Positions 20,481 to 30,491 of a stretch of DNA of 64,000 bases are shown here, piece by piece. A program made the translations under genes and the position numbers. The DNA is taken from the NCBI GenBank assembly GCA_031772625.1, contig CM062810.1:452166014-452230013 (forward strand), in the 5' to 3' direction. A model generated the notes under the pieces. The model saw only the letters and a list, made by a program, of their open reading frames with translations. It ran no database searches and was not told the DNA's origin. Source of the DNA: Pinus tabuliformis. Its lineage: Eukaryota; Streptophyta; Pinopsida; Pinales; Pinaceae. How positions within the stretch are numbered: the stretch's first letter is position 1; the number at the start of each line of letters is the position of its first letter.

Positions 20481-23365
20481 TTACCTGAGTTGTATATGTT
20501 TAGTCTTGGAATGAAATTCATAGTTCTTTGCAAGATGTACAACACTCTCGTTGTCACTGTATAACCTGCCTAACTCCTGCTTCTTACCCAATTCATCCAG
20601 AAACCTTTGTAAACAAATCATTTCTTTACTAGCCTCTATAGCAGCAACATACTCTACTTCTGTTGTTGAGAGTGCAACAACACTTTGCAGTTTTGAGACC
20701 CAATTGACATCAGTTCCTCCTACAGTAAACACATACCTTGTTGTGCTCCTCCTGTTATCTCTATCACCGACCATATCTACATCAACATACCCCTGTAGAG
20801 CAATGTTTGAACCACCAAAGCATAATGCTTGATTTGTGGCACCTCTCAAATACCTAATAATCCACTTCACCACCATCCAATGTTCTTTTCCTGGATTGTT
20901 CATGTACCTGCTTACAACTCCCACTGTATATGCAATATCAGGCCTTGTGCAGACCATTTCATACAAAAGTTTCCAACTACTCATGCATATGGAACTTTAG
21001 AAATATGAGCCATTACTTCCTGAGCCTTGAGACACTCCTCCTTACTTAATTTGAAATGGCTAGCCAAAGGTATACTAACTAGTTTTTCATTATGCATATT
21101 AAACCTTTTCAACACCTTTTCTATGTACTCACTTTGAGACAATGTTAATTTGTGATTCTTCCTTTCTCTAGTTATTCTCATACCAAGGATTTGTTTTGCA
21201 GCACCCAAATCCTTCATTACAAATGAGTTTTCCAATTAGCACATTTATTTCCTGCATGTTAGAACCTGAAACAAGCGTGTCATCTACATACAACAACAAT
21301 ATAATATGCCTGCCATCATTTTTCCTTTTGAGATAAACACAATGATCAGAGTGACATCTAGTATAACCTTGTTCAGACATAAACTTGTCAAATTTTAGAT
21401 ACCACTGCCTTGGAGCCTGTTTTAATCCATACAAGCTCCTCTTCAACCTGCACACTAGTTTCTCCTTCCCTTTTACCTCATATGCTTATGGTTGTTACAT
21501 ATATATCTCTTCCTCCAAATACCCATAGAGAAAGGTTGTCTTTACATCTAACTTCTCAAGATGTAAATCTTCAGCTGCTACTAGACTTAAAATAGTTCTG
21601 ATTGAAGTCATTTTCACAATAGGAGAAAATATCTCATGAAAGTCTATACCATTTTTCTGTGCAAACCCTTTCACCACAAGTCTAGCTTTATACCTTTTTC
21701 TACCTCCATCTTCTTCCTTCAACTTGTAAACCCATTTATTTTGCAATGTTGTTTTACTTGCAGGTAACCTGACTAAGTCCCAAGTATGGTTATGTGCTAA
21801 GGAGTCCATCTCTTCCTTCATGGCTTGCTCCCACTTCTTCTTGGTTTCTACCTATACTACTTCTTCATAACATTATGGTTCACCAAAATCAGTGAACAAT
21901 ACATAATATAATTAAGGAGAGTATCGTTCAGGGGGTCTACTTATCCTGGTAGATCTTCTAACACCACTTTTGGGTGTTTGAGGTGCTTGTTGTTGTCGTG
22001 GTTGGTGTTTTGGATGTTGATCATTATGATTTTCAGGAACCATCACTTTTTATGTGATCTCGTCAAGCACTATGTATTCTATATTTTCTTTTTCCTGTTT
22101 CTTTTCCTGCAGCTGATCCTTATACAAAACGTTTCATTGAATATGACATCTTTTCTCCTAATGATTTAGTATTTTTCATAATCATAAAAGCAATAACCAA
22201 AATCATCAACACCATATCCAATAAAGGTACATTTCTTTGATTTTGCCTCAAGATTTGTTCTATTTTCTTTATTAATGTGGAAAAGGGCTTCACAACCAGA
22301 AGTCTTTAAAAAAGAGTAGTTTACCTTTTTACCTATCCATGCCTCCTCCGGAATACCGCCATCCAAGGAACTTGAAGGCCCTTTGTTTATTAGATGAACA
22401 AAAGTATATACAACATCTCCCCAAAATTGTAAAAGCAATCCTGCATGCAATCTCATGCACCTTGCATGCTCCATGATTGTCTTGTTCATCCTTTCTGACA
22501 CACCATTTTCTTGTGGTGTTCCTAGAACTGTCTTCTCTCTGCAAATTACATTCTTTGAATAGTACCTATCAAACTCTTTGCTGCAATATTCACCTCCATT
22601 GTCTAATCTAAGACACTTCAACCTTTTTCCTGTCTCATTTTCAACCAAAGCTTTCCATTTCTTGAAAGTATCAACTACATCATATTTATTTCGAATACAA
22701 TAAATCTAGGTTTTTTTGGTTGCATCATCAATAAAAGTAACACAATAATGAGAGCCACCAAGAGATGATGCTGAGAAGGTCCCCATACATCGCTATTCAC
22801 AAGCATTAATTTTTCGCTATTCTTTTATTTCCCAACTCTAAGGAATCTAAGTCTATTATGTTTTCCATAAACACAATTCTCACAGAATTTTAAACTGGCA
22901 TGCTTCAAACCTGGAAACAAATTTCTTGAGTGAAGAATATGCATCCCCTTCTCACTCATGTGCCCGAGCCTATGATGCCACAGTGTCATATCTTCTCATG
23001 TAGAGGTTAAAGCATTAACAAAATTATAAATACCATTGCATAAATAGAATGTACCAACCTTTTCTCCTTTTTCTATTACCAGGGATCCTTTGATGACCTT
23101 CCAAGTTTTATCTGTAAAAGTAGTCACACAACTTTCACCTCTCAACTGCCCTATTGGAATAAGATTTTTCTTCAGATCTTGAACATGCCTTACCTCCTTC
23201 AATAGCCATTTATTTCAATTCTATTGTTTTATGAAAATTGTACCCATTCTAATGATTTTGTAGGCTCTATCATCACGCAATAGAACCTGTCCAAAATCTC
23301 CTTGAAGATAATCATGAAAATGTTTCCTATTAGGTGTGGCATGGAATGAGGCCCCTAAATCTACC
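20481..23365 (-). pseudogene. Cop-E protease-integrase-RT-RNase H remnant
   Basis: Read right to left: protease with VDLGASFHATP (23356-23300; the usual D-S/T-G is DLG), a GAG-pre-integrase-like stretch and zinc region (23200-22830), integrase core with LDNGGEY and PQENGVSERMN (22648-22450), RT (21821-20981) with YVDD (near 21275), and RNase H (20984-20481) with STTEVEYVAA and DNESVVHLAKN. A frameshift splits RT near 21200, and stops occur between segments. No gag is present. Confidence 0.85.
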
Positions 23366-23377
23366 GCCCTGATACCA
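23366..23377 (-). other. Primer-binding site of Cop-E (initiator tRNA-Met type)
   Basis: Minus strand TGGTATCAGGGC, two bases from the LTR. Plant copia elements typically have TGGTATCAGAGC here, so there is one mismatch. Confidence 0.8.
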
Positions 23378-23379
23378 GT

Positions 23380-23971
23380 TGTTAGAACATTATATATTAC
23401 AGAGAAATGGAACACATAAAATATTGCAGAAATATAAACACATAAAACAAGAGACACATAGATATATGTGATTCATCCAGTTTGGGCTACATCCACGGAG
23501 AAACAACCAGTCCTTCCTTTTATATTATCCAGCAAACTGAAGAGATACAACCTACAACAGATCCGCTGTAATTCCCTCTTCGCTCTCAATCTCCTCTTTC
23601 TGAGTGATCCACACTCAGAATACATATCTACATAGACGGAATACAATTCCCTCATATATAGCGAGGGGTTACCTTCTATGGAAAAAAACCCTAAATTAAA
23701 CACGACTTCCACCGTCAGATCTTCGCCTAACGAACGACCCAGATTGAATACGAAATTAAAACATTTTACAAGGCAATTTTACATCTATTTTTAGCTTTAG
23801 GGGTGCTGCCCCTGATTCCCCCACCAGGGGGTCTCCCAAAGGTCGCAACTGCCTCCCCATGGACCCCCTGCAGTGAATATTTTATGGGTGGCATTGCCAT
23901 CCCATTACGAACTGGGGTCCAATGCGGCGATACCTTTAAATACATAAGATAGTCAAGCTGCACACCCAACA
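23380..23971 (-). repeat. Cop-E 5' LTR (element orientation)
   Basis: 592 bp, TGTTAGAACA… to …CACCCAACA on the plus strand. It pairs with 19644-20240 with many substitutions and small indels. TSD GTGGA follows. Confidence 0.9.
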
Positions 23972-23976
23972 GTGGA

Positions 23977-24076
23977 CACTTTGAAGAATACTGCAGATGC
24001 ATTGACAAAATCTGTGAGCTCTGGTAAGTTCTCTTGGTGTAGAGAAACAATGGGCATTGCAGGGCTTGATAAATGA
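23977..24076 (+). pseudogene. Cop-D RNase H tail
   Basis: Continues the Cop-D frame after Cop-E: TLKNTADALTKSV, the standard C-terminal copia block, ending in a stop at 24074. A purine tract (AAGTGGGAGAA) precedes the LTR at 24126. Confidence 0.85.
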
Positions 24077-24125
24077 CTAAGCTCTCTTGTGGCTCCCTGT
24101 GGAAAGGAAACAACAAGTGGGAGAA

Positions 24126-24562
24126 TGTTGGGTTGTGTTATATTCTTGGCATGACTAGCCCATGTAGTTATCTATGGGGTTAGAGGGGGGTGGGTAGCTC
24201 CCCTCTACGGGGTATAGGGTAGCGCCTTGGGAATTTTTTTTTTGGATGCTATATTAGGTTGGGCATTCCTACCTATGGTTTTGTGCATGGTTTTCGCACA
24301 TGGTTTTGGATGCGATGGTTTTCGGTCCATGTTTTTGGACGCAATGGTTTTTGGTCCATGGTATTTGATGCTTCGACATGTATAAATATGTATTGTAACA
24401 TTGAAAAGAATATAATGAAAAATCAAGCTAGTAGTCCCGGTTTTGGGATCCAGGGGAAAGTCTATGTGTATATGTGTTTTATGCGTTATGCTCTCACATT
24501 GTTCATTTTTTTTGTTTTAGAATTTGTATGCAGGTAATTTCTGTACTGGGTTAAAACCTATA
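24126..24562 (+). repeat. Cop-D 3' LTR
   Basis: It starts TGTTGGGTTGTGTTATATTC after the purine tract. The end is placed near GGTTAAAACCTATA by comparison with the Cop-F LTR, which ends AAAACCTACA; the last few bases are uncertain. It is about 437 bp. Confidence 0.78.
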
Positions 24563-25886
24563 TTCCTGACACCTGGGAATAACCTTTTTCTACAAACTGA
24601 GCTTTGTATTTTTCCACCTTTCCTTCTGCATTCATCTTCTTCTTGAATACCCATTTGATGCCAATGGGTTTCCTTCTAGATGACAACTCCACTATATCCC
24701 AAGCCTCATTTTTGTGCAAACATGCCATTTCATCAACCATGGCATCTTTGTAGAGTTTTCCATCCTCTGAATCTATTGCTTCCTTCACAGTTCTAGGATC
24801 ATCATTAGTAATAGTTAAAACAAAATTTGAACAGAAAGAAGACGGAATATACCTTTTTGGATGCCTTCTTTCTCGAACTAATATTCTCACAACTGGAGTT
24901 TTTGGCTCTTCATCTTCCAATTCCTCTTATGCTGTAGAGTCTGATTCTTCCTCCTTTAGCTCAAACTCTATCTTCTCAAGTTCCTTTGCTAGGAATTCAT
25001 GTTTAATAACATCTTTCACCTCTCTAAACACCACATCTTGGTTATACACAACCTTCCTTGTTACTGGGTTCCAAAGATTATAACCTTTTAAACCATCCTT
25101 ATACCCAATAAAGATGCACTTTTCAGATTTACTATCCAACCTTGTTCTTTTATCCTTTGGAACATGTACATATGCATCACATTCAAATACCGTCAGATGT
25201 GAAAGAGAAGGTTTCTTACGAGTCCATACTTCTTGTGGAGTCTTATACTCCAACGCTAGTGAAGGTCATCTGTTGACCAAGTAATGTGCAGTCTCCACCA
25301 CCTCTGTCCATAATTCCTATCCTAACCTGACACCACTAAGCATGATTCTTTCCCTTTCCATCAACATCTTTTGCATTCTTTCTGTAACTCCATTTTTCTT
25401 AGGTGTGTATGGCGTAGTATTCTACCATGCTATACCACACTTCTTATATAACTCTTCAAATTCCTTCTTGCAAAACTCTCCAACGTTATCTGCCCTCAAC
25501 ACCGTAATATTCTTCTCTGTTTGGATTTCCACCAGAGCCTTAAATTCTTTAAACCTGTTAAAGACTTCAGATTTTTATTTGAGGAAATATATCCATGTAT
25601 TCCTTGAGGATTCATCTATAAATGATACATAGTACATAAACTTACCCAATGATGGAACTGACACAGCTCCAAACACATCACTGTGCACAAGCTCTAATAT
25701 TTTTTTCATCCTCTTACCACGATAGGGGAAACTCGCCCGATTTTGCTTCGCATATATACAATTTTCAAAGAAATCAAAATCCAGAGAGATATTAGACATA
25801 CCTTCTACCATACCTTTACCATGAAGTACTCGAAGGCCCTTATCTCTAATGTGTCTAAGCCTTTGATGCCATAGCACGGTACTTTT
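24563..25886 (-). pseudogene. Cop-F integrase and RT start
   Basis: Integrase zinc region (LWHQRLRHIRDKGL… and C-type remnants, 25880-25740), core start ELVHSDVFGAVSV (~25690), C-terminal DAYVHVPKDKRTRLDSKSEK (25180-25120), acidic linker, and RT N-terminus (GIKWVFKKK… to SQVSGI, 24670-24563). Stops at about 25565-25577, 24927 and at the Cop-D junction break it. Confidence 0.82.
25882..25886. repeat. Target-site duplication of element G, left copy
   Basis: CTTTT, repeated at 32541-32545 directly after the right LTR of G. Confidence 0.9.
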
Positions 25887-26079
25887 TGTTGGCATTATAA
25901 TACATATGTTGTACTTGATGGCAACCCACTCATCTCAGATAATAAATTATAGTGTAGAGAAAAGTTCACGCACTTATATGCAGAGAAAGGTTTATTTCAT
26001 GTAGAGAAAAGTTCACGCACTTTTATGCAGAGAAAAGTTTATTTCATGTAGAGAAAAAGTTCACGCACTTTCATGCAAG

Positions 26080-26292
26080 GAAAAGCGCGTATATGTTGGA
26101 GAACTTACCTTTGGTCCATGGTAGTTAGTCCTTGGTATTTGAACCTATGAGGAAAAGCACGTATATGTTGGAGAACTTACCTTTGCTCCATGGTAGTTAG
26201 TCCTTGGTATTTGAACCTATGAGGAAAAGCGCGTATATGTTGGAGAACTTACCTTTGGTCCATGGTAGTTAGCCCTTGGTATTTGAACCTAT
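26080..26292 (+). repeat. 71-bp tandem repeat in G LTR, three copies
   Basis: Three near-identical units beginning GGAAAAGCGCGTATATG and containing TTGGAGAACTTACCTTTGG and CCATGGTAGTTAGTCC. The same three-copy block is in the other LTR at about 30685-30897. Confidence 0.88.
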
Positions 26293-26573
26293 GGTTTTGG
26301 ACCATGGTACTTCGTCAAAAGTGTTGATCTCACGTACTTTCATGGTTGGTTCATGGTATTAGTCCAACAGTTTTTTGATCCTATGGTTTTGGCCTGTGGT
26401 ATTGTGAAAGGCCTAAGCCTATATAAAGCAAAGGAGATCACTTGGCTAATTCATTCTTGCAATTGAATATCTTAATATCTGAAATATTGGGTTATTATTT
26501 TGAAAGTTTGATCTATGAAAGTGAAGTTGAAAGCAAATCTGTGAAGGGTGATCTCTCGAGCGCTGCAGCTGCG

Positions 26574-27050
26574 GAAGTGTGGAGGCGGCACAGAAGACGC
26601 AGTGCGGAGATGCCACAAAGGCGCCACAGAAGGCGCAGTGTGGAGACGCCACAAAGGCACCACAGAAGGCGCAGTGCGGAGACGCCACAGAGGCGCCACA
26701 GAAGGCGCAGTGCGGAGGCGCCACAGAAGGCATAGTGCGGAGGCGCCACAGAAGGCGCAGTGCAGAGGCGCCATAGAAGGCACAGTGTAGAGGCGCCAGA
26801 GAAGGCGCAGTGCGGAGGCGCCATAGAAGGCGCAGTGCAGAGGCGCCACAGAAGGCGCAGTGCGGAGACGCCACATAGGCACCACAGAAGGCGCAGTGCG
26901 GAGGTGCCACAAAAGGCGCAGTGCGGAGGCGCCACAGAAGGCGCAGTGCGGAGATGCCACAGAGGTGCCATAGAAGGCGCAGTGTGGAGGCGCCACAGAA
27001 GGCACAGGTGCGGTGGTCGCGGCGCCACAGAAGGCGCAGGTGCGGAGGTA
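26574..27050 (+). repeat. 25-bp minisatellite in G 5' LTR
   Basis: About 18 units of a 25-bp repeat (core GGCGCCACAGAAGGCGCAGTG), some lengthened to 36 bp by an extra 11-bp GAGGCGCCACA. Each unit holds GCGCC-ACAGAA-GGCGC, a 5-bp stem with a 6-base loop. The array is nearly free of stops in all frames of both strands, so long apparent reading frames here are artefacts. Confidence 0.92.
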
Positions 27051-27899
27051 GTACAAATATCCGCAGATCTATACCAGTGAAGTTGCGATCCCTGCTTAAA
27101 ATTTGTTTTAACTGCCTTTGACTATTCTACAGGATTTTGGGTGCATAACCGATGTTTGGTTACTGGTATTGAGTTCAGATAACAACATGATTAATGACTT
27201 ATCTTTATGTAGTATATTTGGTTGATAACTCTCATAATATCATTATGTATGGATCTGGTGATTGGGTGATTCAGAAGGTTGTTTGATTATAAGCTTCAAT
27301 GTTGTTGTTGGGTCCAGTATGAAAATTGGATGAAAGGTGGCCTTTCAGATTATGTGTTGTGCTTCAGTGTGTTCAGTCTGAAAATTGATGAAACGTGGTA
27401 CCTGGAGGAGAGAAGATTGTAGGCCAGCGCCTATGTACTAGTATCTCAGCTAGTACAAAAGCTAAGGGAGATCTTTGGAGCATTGTAGGAGGTAGCAGCC
27501 TGCGCACTAGTAAATGGATCGGCTAGTACAAGAACAAAGGGGGTTGTAGTTCCCGTACTGGTATAAGACTGCACCAGTACAAATATTGTAAAAGGATTTT
27601 CTTATTAAGAAGAAGATTGAGATGACTTGCAGCAGGTGGTTTTTCTCCCGCATTGGGTTTCCACCTTATATCATGGTGTTCATGTGTGTGCCTTATGTGT
27701 GATGATCTATTCTCTATTACGGCATCTGTTATCTGATAATATGGTTGATAATGTTCTAATGCACTCATTGAAGATCAATTAACTTAATCATAAGAAGTTG
27801 TGGAAGTAGCATATATGAATCTGATTATGGAAATGAAAAAGTTTTATTAATGTGATAATACTGATTCACCCCCCCCCTCTCAGTATTATTTCCAACAAT

Positions 27900-27911
27900 T
27901 GGTATCAGAGT
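27900..27911 (+). other. Primer-binding site of element G (initiator tRNA-Met type)
   Basis: TGGTATCAGAGT, two bases after the 5' LTR. It matches the usual plant copia PBS at 11 of 12 positions. Confidence 0.85.
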
Positions 27912-27958
27912 AGGTCCTTTGATAGAAGCTTGATCGCTTGAAGGAGATCCGTGGAAAA

Positions 27959-29423
27959 ATGGGAAAGAAGCTTAAGAAGAAAGCAACTAAGAAAAAGAAG
28001 TCATCTCAGAAGAACTATGACATTGGGAGAATCGATTGGGGATTAGGTATAAGAAGCTCTTCAGATTCAGAATCAGATTCAGAATCATTATTAGGTATGA
28101 ATATCCTCTGATGTTCCAGCTATCTTTCCTTTTGGAAGAGATGAAAGTGATATCAAAACTACTGAATTTACTCTTATGGGTGAACAAGAAAGATATCAAA
28201 TAGAGGCATAATTTAAAAGGCTGACAGACAAAATTAGAGATCAACAAGATCTATTGAACAAAAGGGAATGTGATTTCAAAGAAGAAGCTACCAAACTAAA
28301 GGCCCAACTAGAAGAAGGAAACAAGGTAAGAAAGCTACTCAAGGACAAGGAAGACCAATGTCAAAAATTGCAGCATGAAGTGACATCATTAAGAAAAGAA
28401 GTCAATGAAAGAAGCACAACCATCAAGAAACTCAAAGATAGATCCAACTACTATGAAAATCTTGAAGGTACAATCCTCTCACTAAAAGGAGATCTTGAAG
28501 AATCAAAGAAGAAGAATACAGATCTACTCCAAGCTATTGCAAAACAAGAAAACGAAGTCACCAACTTAAAATCTCAACTAGAATGTGCCATCCGAGTTCG
28601 TCAAATGCGGCAGGATCTGAATGAAGAACAAGAAAAGGAGATTCTCAAACTAAGGGAACAAATGGAAGAAGGAAGGAAAGCTGAAGAAGATTTGAAAAAG
28701 CAATCACTTGAAAAGGAAGAACAGCTTCAGGTTGAGGTAAATATCTTGAAAGGTAAACTAGAAGAAAAGGATAAGCTTTTATGATTTCAAGATAGTTCTA
28801 AAGTCTTGGATGATATTCTTAGTAGTCAAAGGTCTCCTACTATAAAGACTGGTCTTGGTTTCCATGAATCTGTTGAAGGTGAATCTAATTCACAAGGTGA
28901 GGCAAGGAACTCTAAAGACAAATCTAAAGTGATCAACGAAGAAATGAAAGATCAATCTCATCATCAACCTAGAAAAGAGATTCCTCAAAGAAAATCCTTT
29001 ACTCCTCCTATGAATAATGTTGAATGTTATGTATGTCACAATCTTGGACATGTTGCAGCTAGATGTAGAAGAAGAAGGGTTCAAGACCATTATGCAGAAA
29101 GATCATCACATTCAAGGTACTTTTATGGATATTTCTTTGCTTGCAATATGTTTGGTAACAAAGCTGCTGATTGTTACAGGAGGAATATGAAACATGTAAG
29201 ATGTTATGCATGTAACAAGCTTGGACATATAGCTAAGGAATGCAGAAACAAAGTGTGGGAACCATATCAAAAGAAGAAAATGTCATCATCACCCTTGAAG
29301 ATATGGAGGAAAAATGAAGTACAGTCAGAAAAAGGCGGCACTGCACAATGTACAGACATACCAGAATCAGAGGGAGCTGAAAGTACAAAACTTCAGTGTC
29401 CTGAATCTCATATGCAAACTTGA
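27959..29423 (+). pseudogene. Element G gag remnant: coiled coil and zinc knuckles
   Basis: ATG at 27959 starts a Lys-rich, Ser/Asp-rich N-terminus that stops at 28109. Coding continues in another frame with stops near 28207 and 28782. The centre (28254-28784) is a long coiled coil. The C-terminal part (28806-29423) has the VLDDILSSQRSPTIKTGLGF motif typical of plant copia gag, then zinc knuckles CYVCHNLGHVAARC and CYACNKLGHIAKEC (CX2CX4HX4C) flanking a degenerate one. A normal capsid (UBN2-type) domain is not visible. It would bind element RNA if expressed; three breaks argue against a full protein. Confidence 0.8.
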
Positions 29424-30491
29424 TAAAGGAAAGTTGCATATATACATGAGTTAGTTACTGCACAGTTGCATATATGATTGCTTGAAGAAAGGCAGTAGGG
29501 ATAGATTCAAGATAAGGATCAGTTTTGCTCTAGTTAATAATAATGATGTGTGGATATGATGGTTAGAAGTGTTTTGGTTCTAACTTGATGATGTCTTAAT
29601 ACTTCTTATTGATATGCATGATCAGATAGATGGCACAGGTTTAGAGGGAGCATATGGACTTAATGGTTAATAGTCCTTGGTGATGATACTTATATGGATA
29701 AATGATTCATCTTGATATGGTTATGAGTTGTTCACATGGTTCTTGGATCAGATTTATGGTTGATTCTCTAATGATGCTTGCATGGGAAGCACTTAGCTTG
29801 AATTCACATCGTCTTGATGTTGAGTCACTCATATGCTGTTGTCATCATATGCATAAAGATCATATATTACAGTTATGATTCCTTTCATTCTTGGCACAAA
29901 TGGATAAGGATTGTTGGCTGGATACAGGGATGATTATTCAAAGTTGCATTGTTGGAGACATGATGATAATGAGCTCTTATCTATATGATGATAGGATTGT
30001 TTCATACATATGTTGATTAATGCAGATATTCCCAATTGATGATACTTGATTCATGTAGATCTGGATGGCTATGATGTTTCTCACATAGAATGTGAAATTC
30101 TGTTGATGCGGACATACCTTGATGATTCATGCACTAATACAAGTTTTTGGTCTAGTTGCTGTTGACAGATACTATAGAGCATGATCAGATTGGTGCACCA
30201 TGACATATACAAAGGGGGAGCTCATTCAAAGATTTCAACAGGTACTGAGGGGGAGCTTATAATGCATTGTTGGCATTATGGAGGAAGTACATAATGAGAT
30301 CATGGATGCTGGTTTGAATATTGCTGCAATACGTCTCTATCTCTTTCATGGTCATGGATTATGGTTCTTCTTTGCAGATCTAGTTTATAGTCAGGGGGAG
30401 CATGTTCTTAGGGGGAGCATAACCCTTTGCCCTTGATGTCAAAGGGGGAGAGTGATTGGTTGTTGTTGCCATCAAGTCCAAAGGGGGAGAT
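29424..30491 (+). other. Element G 3' noncoding region with a PPT array
   Basis: No coding frame of note. From about 30210 to 30491 there are six GGGGGAG-type purine tracts (near 30214, 30252, 30394, 30410, 30442 and 30480), the last abutting the 3' LTR. Multiple PPTs are known in Sireviruses. Confidence 0.8.

Larger units (their letters stand above)
19644..23971 (-). mobile_element. Ty1/copia element Cop-E, gag deleted
   Basis: 4,328 bp, minus strand, with two diverged LTRs, a tRNA-Met-type PBS and TSD GTGGA. Protease coding begins within about 15 bases of the PBS, so the leader and whole gag are missing. The pol region has several breaks. LTR divergence is clearly above 5% by eye, so this is an older insertion. 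Confidence 0.9.
17759..24562 (+). mobile_element. Ty1/copia element Cop-D, 3' half
   Basis: It resumes inside the integrase C-terminal region immediately after Gyp-C, continues through RT and RNase H, is interrupted by Cop-E (TSD GTGGA), then finishes RNase H, a purine tract and its 3' LTR. It ends against the RT of Cop-F, a minus-strand element of the same family, so Cop-D inserted into a relative. Its 5' half lies left of the window. Confidence 0.82.
25887..27897 (+). repeat. Element G 5' LTR
   Basis: 2,011 bp, TGTTGGCATTATAATAC… to …TTTCCAACA. It holds three tiers of tandem repeats: ~45-bp units (25950-26070), ~71-bp units (26080-26292) and a 25-bp minisatellite (26574-27050). A plausible TATA (CCTATATAAAGC) lies at 26418. 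Confidence 0.92.

Noticed and set aside
26574-27050. CRISPR-like regular repeats
   Set aside because: Repeats are contiguous with no unique spacers, in a plant LTR.
26446-27080. Several long overlapping open frames on both strands encoding RRRHRRRSAEAPQKA- or LRTAPSVAP-like repeats
   Set aside because: They come from the stop-free 25-bp minisatellite. The same happens at 31047-31724. No codon bias or domain.
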